Below are positions 53,874 through 62,025 of a stretch of 64,000 nt of DNA, in pieces (position 1 is the stretch's first letter; each line of letters begins with the position of its first letter). This DNA comes from Hyphococcus sp. (lineage in GTDB: Bacteria; Pseudomonadota; Alphaproteobacteria; Caulobacterales; Parvularculaceae). Under the pieces are notes generated by a model that ran no database searches, had not been told where the DNA came from, and worked only from the letters and a program-made list of their open reading frames with translations. The position numbers and the translations under genes are program-made. The stretch spans positions 186,001 through 250,000 of the forward strand of contig JAJFGA010000051.1 of assembly GCA_021776375.1 (NCBI GenBank), written 5' to 3'.

Positions 53874-53903
53874 AAAAGACCGGCCCTTCAGGGCCGGTCT
53901 TTT
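53874..53903. terminator. Bidirectional terminator between hisI and SulP gene
   Basis: AAAAGACCGGCCC (53874-53886), loop TTCA, GGGCCGGTCTTTT (53891-53903). A perfect 13-bp stem with a 4-nt loop; A/T runs on both sides make it usable from both converging genes. Confidence 0.9.
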
Positions 53904-53921
53904 TATAGCCAGTTCCGGTTC

Positions 53922-55577
53922 TTATACAGCAGGCTGAATCAAACCATCGGAAACCATTTTATTTTCTTCCTCGCGCCTGATTGCAGCAACTGCTTCATTC
54001 AGTGCTTCAAGGCGCGTGTCATAGCTTGTATCAGTCGGCAGGCAATGGTCTGCGCCAAGGCCAGCCAAAACTTCGCTTACTTTGGCGCTCATGCCGGTGA
54101 TGTACACTACCTTGCCAGCCTGGCGTGCATCGCAGGCGATCGTCTCCACCGCCATTGCGGCTGACACGTCTATGAACGGCACCCTCGAAAAGTCGAGAAT
54201 GATCGCCGACGCCTTATCTTTGACCCGCTCACGCACATGATGGCCGAGATCGGCGGCGGCGCCGAAGCTCAATGGACCGCCAAAATCGAATAAGGTCACG
54301 CGCCCTTTGGCTTCATCCAGGAGCTTGCGCTCTTCCGGAGTGGTAACGCGCGGCGCCGGGGCGCCGAAAGAAGCGAGCTGATCGTCGGCCATCTCCTTTA
54401 CAAAAGCGAGGGAGGCCAGAACAACGCCCACCGCCACCGCCGTGATCAGATCGACAAAGACCGTCAGACCAAGGACTAGACCCATCAGCACCAGATCCCA
54501 ACGCGGACCTTTATGGGCGCGTTTAAGGTAAGAGACATCGATGATGTCGTAACCGACCTTGACCAGAATGCCCGCGAGCACAGCATGCGGAATTTGCGAG
54601 GCGATCGGCGCAAGACTGATCACGATGGCGAGCAGCACGAACGAATGCAGCATGCCCGATATCTTTGTCTCGCCGCCGGTGCGGATGTTGACGACGGTGC
54701 GCATGGTCGCGCCCGCGCCGGGGATCGCGCCGAAGAGGCCCGCCACCGTGTTACCGATGCCCTGACCGATAAGCTCGCGATCAGAATTGTGCCGCGTGCG
54801 GGTCATATTGTCGGCGACCAATGAAGTCAGAAGGCTGTCAATGGCGCCGAGAACCGCCAGAATAACCGCCGCTTCCAGGACAATCACGAAAGTGTCCTGC
54901 GTGAAGGCCGGCACGACGAAAGACGGCAGGCCGGTGGGAATATCGCCGAGCACCGGCGCACCTTTCAGAACCAGGCTGAGGAGCGTGCCGATGACCAGCG
55001 CCGCAAGCGCGCCGGGCACAAATTTGCCCCAGTTTTTCGGCCAGGTGAAAATGACGACGAGCGTCACAAGGCCGATAGAGAGCGCCGCAAAATTCGGGTC
55101 CATTACGGCCGCCGGAACCGCCGTGAGCGCCGGAATGGTCCCGCCGCCTTCCGGCTCATGGCCGAAGAGCCGCGCAAACTGCAGCGCGATGATAATGCAG
55201 CCAATACCGCTCATAAAACCGGAAATCACCGGATAGGGCACGAGCCTGATATACTGCCCGAGCTTGAAGACGCCGAACAGTACCTGCAACAGACCTGCAA
55301 GCACGACTGCGGCAAAGACAAGCGCGGGGTCGCCAGACAACGAGGCGAACACGCCGGCAAAGACAACGACCATCGGACCGGTTGGACCGGAGACCTGCGC
55401 CCCCGTGCCGCCAAACAGCGACGCAAAGAAGCCGACGAAAATCGCGCCCCACAGACCCGCAATCGGGCCGGCGCCGGACGCCTCGCCAAACGCAAGCGCC
55501 AGCGGCAGCGCGACGATGCCGGCGGTCAGTCCGCCATAAATGTCGCCGCGCATATTGGATGTATCAATAAACTTCAT
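53922..55577 (-). CDS. SulP/SLC26 family anion transporter
   Basis: 551-residue inner-membrane transporter, probably for bicarbonate or sulfate. 12-14 helices (about 10-405) including GAIPGAGATMRTVVNIRTGG typical of SulP, and a C-terminal STAS domain (about 440-545) with FDFGGPLSFGAAADL and AIILDFSRVPFIDVSAAM. Start ATG 55577 (MKFIDTSNMRG) with GGAG 8 nt upstream. It is 26 nt after carbonic anhydrase, so bicarbonate import coupled to CA is plausible (as in BicA-like systems). Confidence 0.9.
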   Translation of the reverse strand: MKFIDTSNMRGDIYGGLTAGIVALPLALAFGEASGAGPIAGLWGAIFVGFFASLFGGTGAQVSGPTGPMVVVFAGVFASLSGDPALVFAAVVLAGLLQVLFGVFKLGQYIRLVPYPVISGFMSGIGCIIIALQFARLFGHEPEGGGTIPALTAVPAAVMDPNFAALSIGLVTLVVIFTWPKNWGKFVPGALAALVIGTLLSLVLKGAPVLGDIPTGLPSFVVPAFTQDTFVIVLEAAVILAVLGAIDSLLTSLVADNMTRTRHNSDRELIGQGIGNTVAGLFGAIPGAGATMRTVVNIRTGGETKISGMLHSFVLLAIVISLAPIASQIPHAVLAGILVKVGYDIIDVSYLKRAHKGPRWDLVLMGLVLGLTVFVDLITAVAVGVVLASLAFVKEMADDQLASFGAPAPRVTTPEERKLLDEAKGRVTLFDFGGPLSFGAAADLGHHVRERVKDKASAIILDFSRVPFIDVSAAMAVETIACDARQAGKVVYITGMSAKVSEVLAGLGADHCLPTDTSYDTRLEALNEAVAAIRREEENKMVSDGLIQPAV

Positions 55578-55603
55578 CTTAAACTCTCCAAACAAGCGGC
55601 GCC

Positions 55604-56272
55604 TTAGGCAGCACAATCATGATCCGACAAATGGCGAGCGACTTCCGCCGCGTACCGATCATTGACGGGCACAAACTTGCTTTGTGTCTCGTCATACGCG
55701 TTCACACCGCCAGTCTTAATGTCGTACACCCAGCCATGGAGAGTGAGATCGCCCTTGGCGATACGCGCCGCTACGGTCGGGTGCGTTTTAAGGTGCTGGA
55801 GCTGCAAAATGACATTCTGCTCAAGCAGCATATCCATGCGCTCGCTCTCGGGCTTACCCGAGCCAAGTTCATTGACGACATCAACCGCCGCTTTAGAAAA
55901 ACTCAACCATTCCTTGACATGCGGCAGCCCATCAAGGCCCTCTGGGTTCATGGCGCCTTTCATCGCCCCGCACTCCGTATGGCCGCAAACAACGATATGG
56001 GGCACTTGCAGGGCGGCGACAGCGAATTCTATAGAAGCGGTCATGCCGCCAGTATGATTAGTATGTGGGGGAACGATATTGCCAGCGTTACGACAAATGA
56101 ACAGCTCACCGGGGGCGGTCTGAGTAATCATCGCCGTTTCAATTCGCGAATCCGAACACGTGATAAACAACGCTTCCGGCGACTGACCGAGACTCAATTT
56201 TTCGAAAAGTTCTTTCTTCTGCGGGTACACGTCGTTTTGAAAACGAACAACTCCGGCGGCAAAACGCGGCAT
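55604..56272 (-). CDS. Beta-class carbonic anhydrase
   Basis: Interconverts CO2 and bicarbonate, 222 residues. Zinc ligands Cys39 (TCSDSRIE), His98 and Cys101 (GHTECGAM) with the Asp41/Arg43 dyad are complete. RNAGNIVPPH is the second conserved motif. Probably cytosolic. Between arsR-like (29 nt upstream) and SulP, all leftward. Confidence 0.95.
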   Translation of the reverse strand: MPRFAAGVVRFQNDVYPQKKELFEKLSLGQSPEALFITCSDSRIETAMITQTAPGELFICRNAGNIVPPHTNHTGGMTASIEFAVAALQVPHIVVCGHTECGAMKGAMNPEGLDGLPHVKEWLSFSKAAVDVVNELGSGKPESERMDMLLEQNVILQLQHLKTHPTVAARIAKGDLTLHGWVYDIKTGGVNAYDETQSKFVPVNDRYAAEVARHLSDHDCAA

Positions 56273-56300
56273 TCTGGTCTCCTGTTATGAAATTTTACTG

Positions 56301-56654
56301 TTATGAGGTGGACGCAGACCAAAGCCGGCGAGCGGCCTTGATGCTGGATTTGGGTACGCCTGACATTCGGCCCTCTATGAAGTCGAGGCCGTCGACGATC
56401 CAGGCGGCGATTTCTGGTTGAATGAGGTGGTAATAATGATGACGGCCGTCGCGGCGTTCTTCGACGAGGCGGTGCGCGCGCATCAGACTTAAATGTTGCG
56501 AAACACGCGGACTCGGCAGGTCGAGTATTTGAGCGAGCGTGTTGACGTCTTTCTCGCCGGCTCGCAGCTCTTCAATCAGCCTGATGCGGTCGGGATTCGC
56601 CACAATTTTGAATATTTCGGCGAGCTCCTTAGCCACCACTTGTCGACTTGGCAT
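56301..56654 (-). CDS. ArsR-family winged-helix regulator
   Basis: 117 residues: classical winged HTH with VANPDRIRLIEELRAGEKDV, NTLAQILDLPSPRVSQHLSLMRAHRLV (first 20: NTLAQILDLPSPRVSQHLSL) and EERRDGRHHYYHL. The usual metal motif ELCVCDL in helix 3 is replaced by DVNTLAQIL, so it is not a classic arsenic or zinc sensor; metal, redox or another ligand are possible. First gene of the operon with carbonic anhydrase and SulP. A palindromic operator lies about 100 nt upstream. Confidence 0.9.
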   Translation of the reverse strand: MPSRQVVAKELAEIFKIVANPDRIRLIEELRAGEKDVNTLAQILDLPSPRVSQHLSLMRAHRLVEERRDGRHHYYHLIQPEIAAWIVDGLDFIEGRMSGVPKSSIKAARRLWSASTS

Positions 56655-56694
56655 AGTTCCTCGCTTTCATCTTTCTCAAACCGGACGCCAGTTT

Positions 56695-56718
56695 CGGCCG
56701 CAGCCATAGCTGCGGCCG
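56695..56718 (-). other. Hairpin in the arsR-like leader
   Basis: CGGCCGCAGC (56695-56704) and GCTGCGGCCG (56709-56718) form a perfect 10-bp stem with loop CATA. It lies 41 nt upstream of the arsR ATG, inside the predicted transcript. No U tract follows, so it is not a clear terminator; it may affect translation or stability. Confidence 0.5.
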
Positions 56719-56750
56719 CGAATAAAGCGCCAAATCTTTAATTTAATACC

Positions 56751-56810
56751 TGCGAAAACATGCAGATTTGCATTTTCGCAAACATATAGACGTGAATTTT
56801 TGATTGTCAA
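56751..56810 (-). promoter_or_regulatory. Promoter and operator of arsR-carbonic anhydrase-SulP
   Basis: Minus strand: -35 TTGACA (56810-56805), 16-nt spacer, -10 TATATG (56788-56783). Immediately downstream a 30-bp inverted repeat (56751-56780): TGCGAAAA ... TTTTCGCA outer arms, with inner TGCA/TGCA and a 2-nt bulge. The start point would fall inside the palindrome, the expected place for repression by the ArsR-like protein itself. This is inference from position and symmetry. Confidence 0.6.
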
Positions 56811-56882
56811 TGACCGTCGCGCGGACTTTGAAAGCATTTTCGTCAGGCAGTTTTCCGCGCCCGCACGCACTATGCGAGAGGC

Positions 56883-57473
56883 TTACTTGCGGTATTTGTC
56901 GTTAAGGCCCTTGCCGGCTTTTATCATCGGCAGGATTATTTCAAGCCGCCGTTCTTTGGTGTCGGCGCGCTTGGCCTCCGCGATATACTCCGCATATTCG
57001 CGTTTTTGACCTTGCGTCAGTTGCTTGAACGCCGCGCCGGCTGCTTTATCTTCCCGCAGCGCCTTGCTTAGTTCAGCGGGCACGGTGAGCGGTTTGTTTC
57101 GGTCCGGCGCAATCTCGCGGCCTTCCTTCGCAAGGCTAATCGCTTCTTTCAAATAGCGGTTGATCTTTTTCTCATCGATGTCGTCCATCGAAGTCATACG
57201 CCATTGGCGAAGCGCTTTTGTTTTTCCTTCCTGCGCATTCGTCAGAACTTTGTCTTTGTCGGCAAGCAGCGCGCCTTGATGAAACCATAAGCCAAAATAT
57301 GATTTGAAGGCGCCGAGGCCAACGACATTCTTGCCGGCAATCGTATAGCAGGGCCCGCCCCATTTGACGCATTCTTCTAATTCGGTTGATTGGAGAATGG
57401 TCTGCAAGCGCTCGAGTTCATCGCGGCGCGGGCTTTCGGCGATGTAATCATCAACAGTTTTTGCGCGCTTCAC
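56883..57473 (-). CDS. YdeI/OmpD-associated family protein
   Basis: 196 residues. N-terminal DUF1801-like part (VDDYIAESPRRDELERLQ, then CVKWGGPCYTI, about 1-100) and a C-terminal YdeI tail with IAPDRNKPLTVPAELSKAL and a basic EYAEYIAEAKRADTKERRL region. Function is unknown; E. coli YdeI is linked to polymyxin resistance. No signal peptide. Stand-alone gene. Confidence 0.87.
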   Translation of the reverse strand: MKRAKTVDDYIAESPRRDELERLQTILQSTELEECVKWGGPCYTIAGKNVVGLGAFKSYFGLWFHQGALLADKDKVLTNAQEGKTKALRQWRMTSMDDIDEKKINRYLKEAISLAKEGREIAPDRNKPLTVPAELSKALREDKAAGAAFKQLTQGQKREYAEYIAEAKRADTKERRLEIILPMIKAGKGLNDKYRK

Positions 57474-57504
57474 AGATAGCGGCTCCCAACTTTCAAACGA
57501 CGCC

Positions 57505-58203
57505 TCACCCCATCCCGGCGACGCCTTCGCGGTTGGCGTGTTTTTTCTTATCTAGCGCGCGTGTAAACAAGGCAAGGCCGATCCATGAGGCATGAAACGC
57601 AACACCCGCAAGAAACATCCCCACGCCCGAAATTGGCCCGACCGCCATGCGCGCAAAAAACTGTTCAAGCCCTTCCACCGGCATCGGATGGATAATGATC
57701 TTTCCGTAATAAGAGACCGCCTGGAAACTCAAGATCCACATATAATTGCGCCGAATGCGCCGCCCCATCGCCCGCCAGAAGCCGATATGATATTCCGGCG
57801 TCAAATAGTCATTAGCCAGAACATGTTGCCATTCGTCATGGTCCGGTTGGCGCGAATGCAACAGCAAAGGCGCATAGAATTTGGTCTCGATCCAGCGAGC
57901 TCTGGCGCGCCAGACATTGAAAAACCGGTAGCGGCGGGATTCTAAAATCAGGAACATCACGATCAGGATGCTGACCAGCAACAAAGGCAGGGGCGATGCA
58001 TTCGGGTCGGCATAGCTGATCGAGAGCGCAATGCCGAGCGTGACTACCGCCCAGTTGGTAGTCGTATCGAGCCGGGTGCGCCAAACCGTCGAGCGGTAGA
58101 CCTCGCCGCGATAAAGATGCGCCAGCGCGCCAACCGCAGCGCTGTCGAATTCCCGCTCTGCCTTCTGAGGCGAGCTTTGCAAGTCTTTCCGGTCTTCAGC
58201 CAT
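57505..58203 (-). CDS. DUF2270 membrane protein
   Basis: 232 residues with about four helices (TTNWAVVTLGIALSISYA, PLPLLLVSILIVMFLILESR, then two near the C-terminus). The family pattern is LAHLYRGEVYRSTVWRTRLD, RYRFFNVWRARARWIE and FYAPLL. Function unknown. The start is the ATG at 58203; the frame is open upstream but overlaps the MATE promoter region. Divergent from the MATE gene. Confidence 0.83.
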   Translation of the reverse strand: MAEDRKDLQSSPQKAEREFDSAAVGALAHLYRGEVYRSTVWRTRLDTTTNWAVVTLGIALSISYADPNASPLPLLLVSILIVMFLILESRRYRFFNVWRARARWIETKFYAPLLLHSRQPDHDEWQHVLANDYLTPEYHIGFWRAMGRRIRRNYMWILSFQAVSYYGKIIIHPMPVEGLEQFFARMAVGPISGVGMFLAGVAFHASWIGLALFTRALDKKKHANREGVAGMG

Positions 58204-58296
58204 TTCCAACCCAGTGTCGCCGCGTTTGCCGCAACCATGCAAGCCGCCGGTAAAGAATAGCTGGCGCATGCGCACAGCCGAGCCTAAAGAGCGGCG

Positions 58297-59667
58297 ATGA
58301 CCGCAGCACAATCGCAACCGCTTGAAATCCCCTATCAGCGGATTTTCGCCCTCGCCTGGCCGGCCTCGGTCGCCGCATCGGTGACGCCGCTCTTAGGCGC
58401 CGTCGACGTCTGGGCGCTCGCCCGTTCTGACCGCCCGCTCGATATCGCCGCCATCGGACTCGCCTCGGTAATTTTCTCACTCGCCTATTGGAGTTTTGGA
58501 TTTATTCGCATGAGCGTTGCGGGTCTGACCGCGCAAGCTGCTGGCGCTGAAGATGAGAGCGAGGCCCGCGCAGCGCTGATCCGAGGCGCGGTTATTGGCG
58601 GTGGCGTAGGGCTTGTTTTAGTGGTGCTACAACTTCCCCTCGGCCTGCTCTCATTCAAAGCCCTCGCTATCGGCGCCGATATCAGCACAGCAACATTCGA
58701 TGCTGCGCGCGAGTACTATAATATTCGCATCTGGGGCGCGCCGTTCGCGCTCGCCTCTTACGCTGCCTTTGGCTGGCTGACCGCGCGCGAACGCACTGAT
58801 TATCTTATGATCATAAGCGTTTTCATCACCGGGCTGAACATTGTTCTCGATTATTGGTTTGTCCTTGGTCTTGGCTGGGGCGCTGCCGGTGTTGCCGCAG
58901 GAACGTTGATTGCCGAGATCGCCGGTTTCTTCGCCTGCCTGGTGTTTGTCGCCATGGTGCTCATCCGCAATGGCGGGCTAGGCGCGCATTGGAAGCATAA
59001 AGAGTTTTTCGCACTGAAAAGACTCCGCCGCACCCTCTCAATCAATTTTGATATTTTTATCAGAACGGTACTGCTGGCATTTTCTTTCGCCTGGTTCATC
59101 CAGCGCAGCGGCGCCTTTGGCGATGTCGTCCTCGCGGCCAATCAAGTGCTGTTGCAACTCTTCCTTTTTACCGGCCTCGCCCTCGACGGCACGGCTATTG
59201 CCGCTGAAACGCTGGTCGGCCAAGCTATGGGCGCGCGGGACCCGGCGCGAGGGTTGGCTCGATTTTCTTCCGCGGTCCGGCGCACATTTGTCATGGCGGT
59301 GCTGGCCGCATTTGCCTTTGTTGCGTTCTACTGGCTCGCGGGCGACGCACTGATTACGCTGTTAACACCGCAAGGCGCTATCCGCGAGGCGACGCGGACC
59401 TATATGCCTTGGGTCATTATCAGCCCTTTGATTGTTGTTGTAGGCTTTCAACTCGACGGTATTTTTATCGGCGCGACCAAGGCGCGTGAAATGCGCAATT
59501 CTATGATCGTCACGGCGCCTATCTTTCTCATCGCCTCGTTGTGGCTCGCACCAGCCTTTGACAATCACGGACTTTGGGCGGCGTTCTCAATTTATTTTCT
59601 CTTACGCGCGGCCACGCTCGGGGTTTATTTGCCGCGCATTAAAGCCACATTTACAAATCAGGCATGA
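58297..59667 (+). CDS. MATE family efflux transporter
   Basis: 456-residue, 12-helix antiporter of the DinF branch. Two symmetric halves: RIFALAWPASVAASVTPLLGAVD (first 20: RIFALAWPASVAASVTPLLG) near the N-terminus, VLGLGWGAAGVAAGTLIAE in the middle, and DGTAIAAETLVGQAMGARDP in the second half. Usually exports cationic compounds using Na+ or H+; substrate unknown. AGAGCGG before the ATG. Its end overlaps the pyrD end by 10 nt on the opposite strand. Confidence 0.88.
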   Translation: MTAAQSQPLEIPYQRIFALAWPASVAASVTPLLGAVDVWALARSDRPLDIAAIGLASVIFSLAYWSFGFIRMSVAGLTAQAAGAEDESEARAALIRGAVIGGGVGLVLVVLQLPLGLLSFKALAIGADISTATFDAAREYYNIRIWGAPFALASYAAFGWLTARERTDYLMIISVFITGLNIVLDYWFVLGLGWGAAGVAAGTLIAEIAGFFACLVFVAMVLIRNGGLGAHWKHKEFFALKRLRRTLSINFDIFIRTVLLAFSFAWFIQRSGAFGDVVLAANQVLLQLFLFTGLALDGTAIAAETLVGQAMGARDPARGLARFSSAVRRTFVMAVLAAFAFVAFYWLAGDALITLLTPQGAIREATRTYMPWVIISPLIVVVGFQLDGIFIGATKAREMRNSMIVTAPIFLIASLWLAPAFDNHGLWAAFSIYFLLRAATLGVYLPRIKATFTNQA

Positions 59668-60704
59668 CCGGCGCCAACGGCATCGGCGATAGTTTGAAAT
59701 CCATCGGCTTTCAAAAAGCCTGGCAGGTCTTTGAGGATGCGCGCCGGCAGGCCGGGGCCTTCATAAACCATCGCGGTATAAAGCTGCACCAGCGACGCAC
59801 CGGCGAGGATTTTCTCATAGGCGTCGCGTGCGCACGACACCCCGCCAACGCCGATCAACGCTGTGCGCCCGCCAAGCGTTGCATAAAACTCCCGCAATAG
59901 AGTAGTCGATGGCGCAAAAAGCGGCTTGCCGGAAAGCCCTCCCGCCTCGCCAGCATGGTGGCTGCGCAACGCGGCGCCGCGCGCGATGGTGGTATTGGAG
60001 ATAATCAACCCATCGAGACGGTGCTCGCTCACAACATCGGCGATGTCGGTTTTGTCCTCATCGGTAAGGTCCGGCGCGATCTTTAAAAACACCGGCGTTG
60101 CCGACGCTGCGCGGTCGCGCTCTGCGATGACGCGGGTCATAAGGTCTTTGAGCGCAGTCTTGTCCTGCAATGCGCGCAATCCTGGCGTGTTTGGTGAGGA
60201 AATATTGACCGTATAGAAGTCAACCAAGCTGGCGAGCGCTGCAATGCCTTTGACGTAATCTCCAGCCCGATCGGCGCTGTCTTTGTTGGCGCCAAGATTG
60301 GCGCCGACAAGCCCGCGGTTTTTTCGCCGAGCCAGCCGCATCGCGATCTTCTCCAACCCATCATTGTTAAAGCCATATCGATTGATCACCGCCGCATCAT
60401 CGCGCAGACGAAAAATCCTTGGGCGCGGATTGCCAGGTTGCGGGCGCGGCGTCACCGCGCCGACCTCGACAAACCCGAAGCCGAGATCGAGCATTGCGTC
60501 TGCGGCTTCTGCGTTCTTGTCAAAACCGGCGGCAAGGCCAAGCGGGTTTGGAAAATCAATGCCAGCAACACGGATGGCGAGTTGCTGTGAACGCACACGC
60601 GCCTTCGGCCCCTTGCCTGATTTCAGTATACGGATTGTCAACCGATGTGCAGCTTCCGGATCAAGCGCCGTCATCGCTTTGGCGCCAAAATCTGCCAGAA
60701 ACAT
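59658..60704 (-). CDS. pyrD: Dihydroorotate dehydrogenase (quinone), class 2
   Basis: Pyrimidine-synthesis enzyme oxidising dihydroorotate with ubiquinone. 348 residues: amphipathic N-terminal membrane-docking helix (about 1-30), then FMN barrel with NPLGLAAGFDKNAEA, YVKGIAALASLVDFYTVNIS (about 150-170), NISSPNTPGLR, and FLKIAPDLTDEDK. The catalytic Ser is in SSPNTPGLR. I prefer ATG 60704 with GAGGG 8 nt upstream over a TTG at 60716. It lies 8 nt after the DUF952 gene. Confidence 0.93.
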   Translation of the reverse strand: MFLADFGAKAMTALDPEAAHRLTIRILKSGKGPKARVRSQQLAIRVAGIDFPNPLGLAAGFDKNAEAADAMLDLGFGFVEVGAVTPRPQPGNPRPRIFRLRDDAAVINRYGFNNDGLEKIAMRLARRKNRGLVGANLGANKDSADRAGDYVKGIAALASLVDFYTVNISSPNTPGLRALQDKTALKDLMTRVIAERDRAASATPVFLKIAPDLTDEDKTDIADVVSEHRLDGLIISNTTIARGAALRSHHAGEAGGLSGKPLFAPSTTLLREFYATLGGRTALIGVGGVSCARDAYEKILAGASLVQLYTAMVYEGPGLPARILKDLPGFLKADGFQTIADAVGAGHA

Positions 60705-60712
60705 GGGCGCCC

Positions 60713-61075
60713 TCAAAGCACGTCCCCGAAGGCGAACCCATCCGCCGTGCGGTCCAGCCGGATCGCGCGCAATACTTGGGTGGCGGCGAGCGCCCCATAA
60801 AGATGCGGGAAAGCCTCGCCGCGCTTTGGCGCCAGCTCGAATTTCGTGGCGGCGGCAATTTCACTAAGCGGGATTTCCAGCGCCAGCAAATCCTCCGCAT
60901 CGGCAAAATAAAGCCGCGCCGTTTCCAACGCCTGCGCGCGCGTTGACAGATGAAAATAACCGTCGCGCTCATCGATATCACGGGTCGGCACAGCGCCGGA
61001 TTTGACGGCGGCACCCCACTCTTCCCGCGTTGCGAGGCGATAGACGAATTCAGGATGAGCTTGTTCAGAGGCCAT
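60713..61075 (-). CDS. DUF952 family protein
   Basis: 120 residues. Family landmarks: VYRLATREEWGAA, DGYFHLSTRAQALETA (about 45-60), LLALEIPLSEI and FPHLYGALAATQVL. Small enzyme-like fold of unknown activity; the domain is related to GSTs/ADP-ribose-binding-like folds only by structure predictions I cannot check. Operon with pyrD (8-nt gap), a common arrangement in alphaproteobacteria. Confidence 0.9.
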   Translation of the reverse strand: MASEQAHPEFVYRLATREEWGAAVKSGAVPTRDIDERDGYFHLSTRAQALETARLYFADAEDLLALEIPLSEIAAATKFELAPKRGEAFPHLYGALAATQVLRAIRLDRTADGFAFGDVL

Positions 61076-61126
61076 TGTGTTCGCCTAGCGCGCGGAGAGC
61101 GCGAGGTCCAGCCATGGGCGCGCTTT

Positions 61127-61903
61127 TCAGGGCTGAGCCTTAATATAAGCGCGCTCTGCCTCCTGGCCCTCATCGACGGCTTGTTGAAAAACTATCGCAC
61201 GCTCCTGAACACGGCGCTCAAAGGCGTCTTGCGGCGCCAATGTGACCGCATCGCGCAATGCCGCCAGGCCATTCTCGCGCGCCGCCGGCTCGTCATAGGC
61301 AAGCAACCGCAACGCCGCTTCATAAGCAATCAGAAGGTTTTCCGGTTGCGCCGCACGGGCGGCGGCGAACTGTTCAAACCCCACCGCCGGGTCCGATCCG
61401 TAACTGCCGCTGCCAGCGCGGCGTGCAACCTCCAGATGCCAGGCGCCGGAACTTGAAAGCGCCCACGCATTTTCAGGATCGAGCATCAACGCATGGTCGA
61501 GCAGCTTGCGCGCCTTACCGGCCGTCCCCGACAAAAACGCACGCACCGGCGACATCCGCGCGCCGCGCAGCGCATAGCTGATCGCGGCCTGCAAATGCCC
61601 TTCGACCAGCACCGGGCTGTCCTCAATCGCCTGCTCGGCATATTTCAGGGCGCGCTTGGCGGTGCGGCGCGCAGTCTTATTGTTGGTCTCGAGATAGGCT
61701 TTGGCGTTGGTCGCCCGTGCGGCCAGCGCCAGGTTTTCGGCGCCCGCTGCAAGCGCCGCCGCTTCCGCCGCTTCTTCAAAGGCGCCGGAGACGAATAGCT
61801 TGTGGGCCGCCCCATTCGGCGCCGCGTAAGTTATTGAACCTGCAAACAACACTGCAAACACGGCGGCAATCATGACGGCCGGAGCGGCCAGCAGATTTTT
61901 CAT
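61127..61903 (-). CDS. Exported TPR-like protein
   Basis: 258 residues from ATG 61903: signal peptide (to about 28, ending TYAA), then TPR-like helical repeats (FVSGAFEEAAEAAALAAGAE, ALKYAEQAIEDSPVLVEGHL, LLDHALMLDPENAWALSSSG). Periplasmic. Function unknown; TPRs suggest a protein-binding role. A GTG at 61921 is also in frame. Divergent from the DASS transporter gene. Confidence 0.8.
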   Translation of the reverse strand: MKNLLAAPAVMIAAVFAVLFAGSITYAAPNGAAHKLFVSGAFEEAAEAAALAAGAENLALAARATNAKAYLETNNKTARRTAKRALKYAEQAIEDSPVLVEGHLQAAISYALRGARMSPVRAFLSGTAGKARKLLDHALMLDPENAWALSSSGAWHLEVARRAGSGSYGSDPAVGFEQFAAARAAQPENLLIAYEAALRLLAYDEPAARENGLAALRDAVTLAPQDAFERRVQERAIVFQQAVDEGQEAERAYIKAQP

Positions 61904-62025
61904 CTGGATTTCCCGTTTCACGCCCCCACCCGTTTTACACTCCGCTGACGCAGTATAGCCGCTAAAGGCGGGATTTGGCGAACCGAACCATCACAATCTG
62001 GACAGCGCACGCCAACTCCCGGCAA

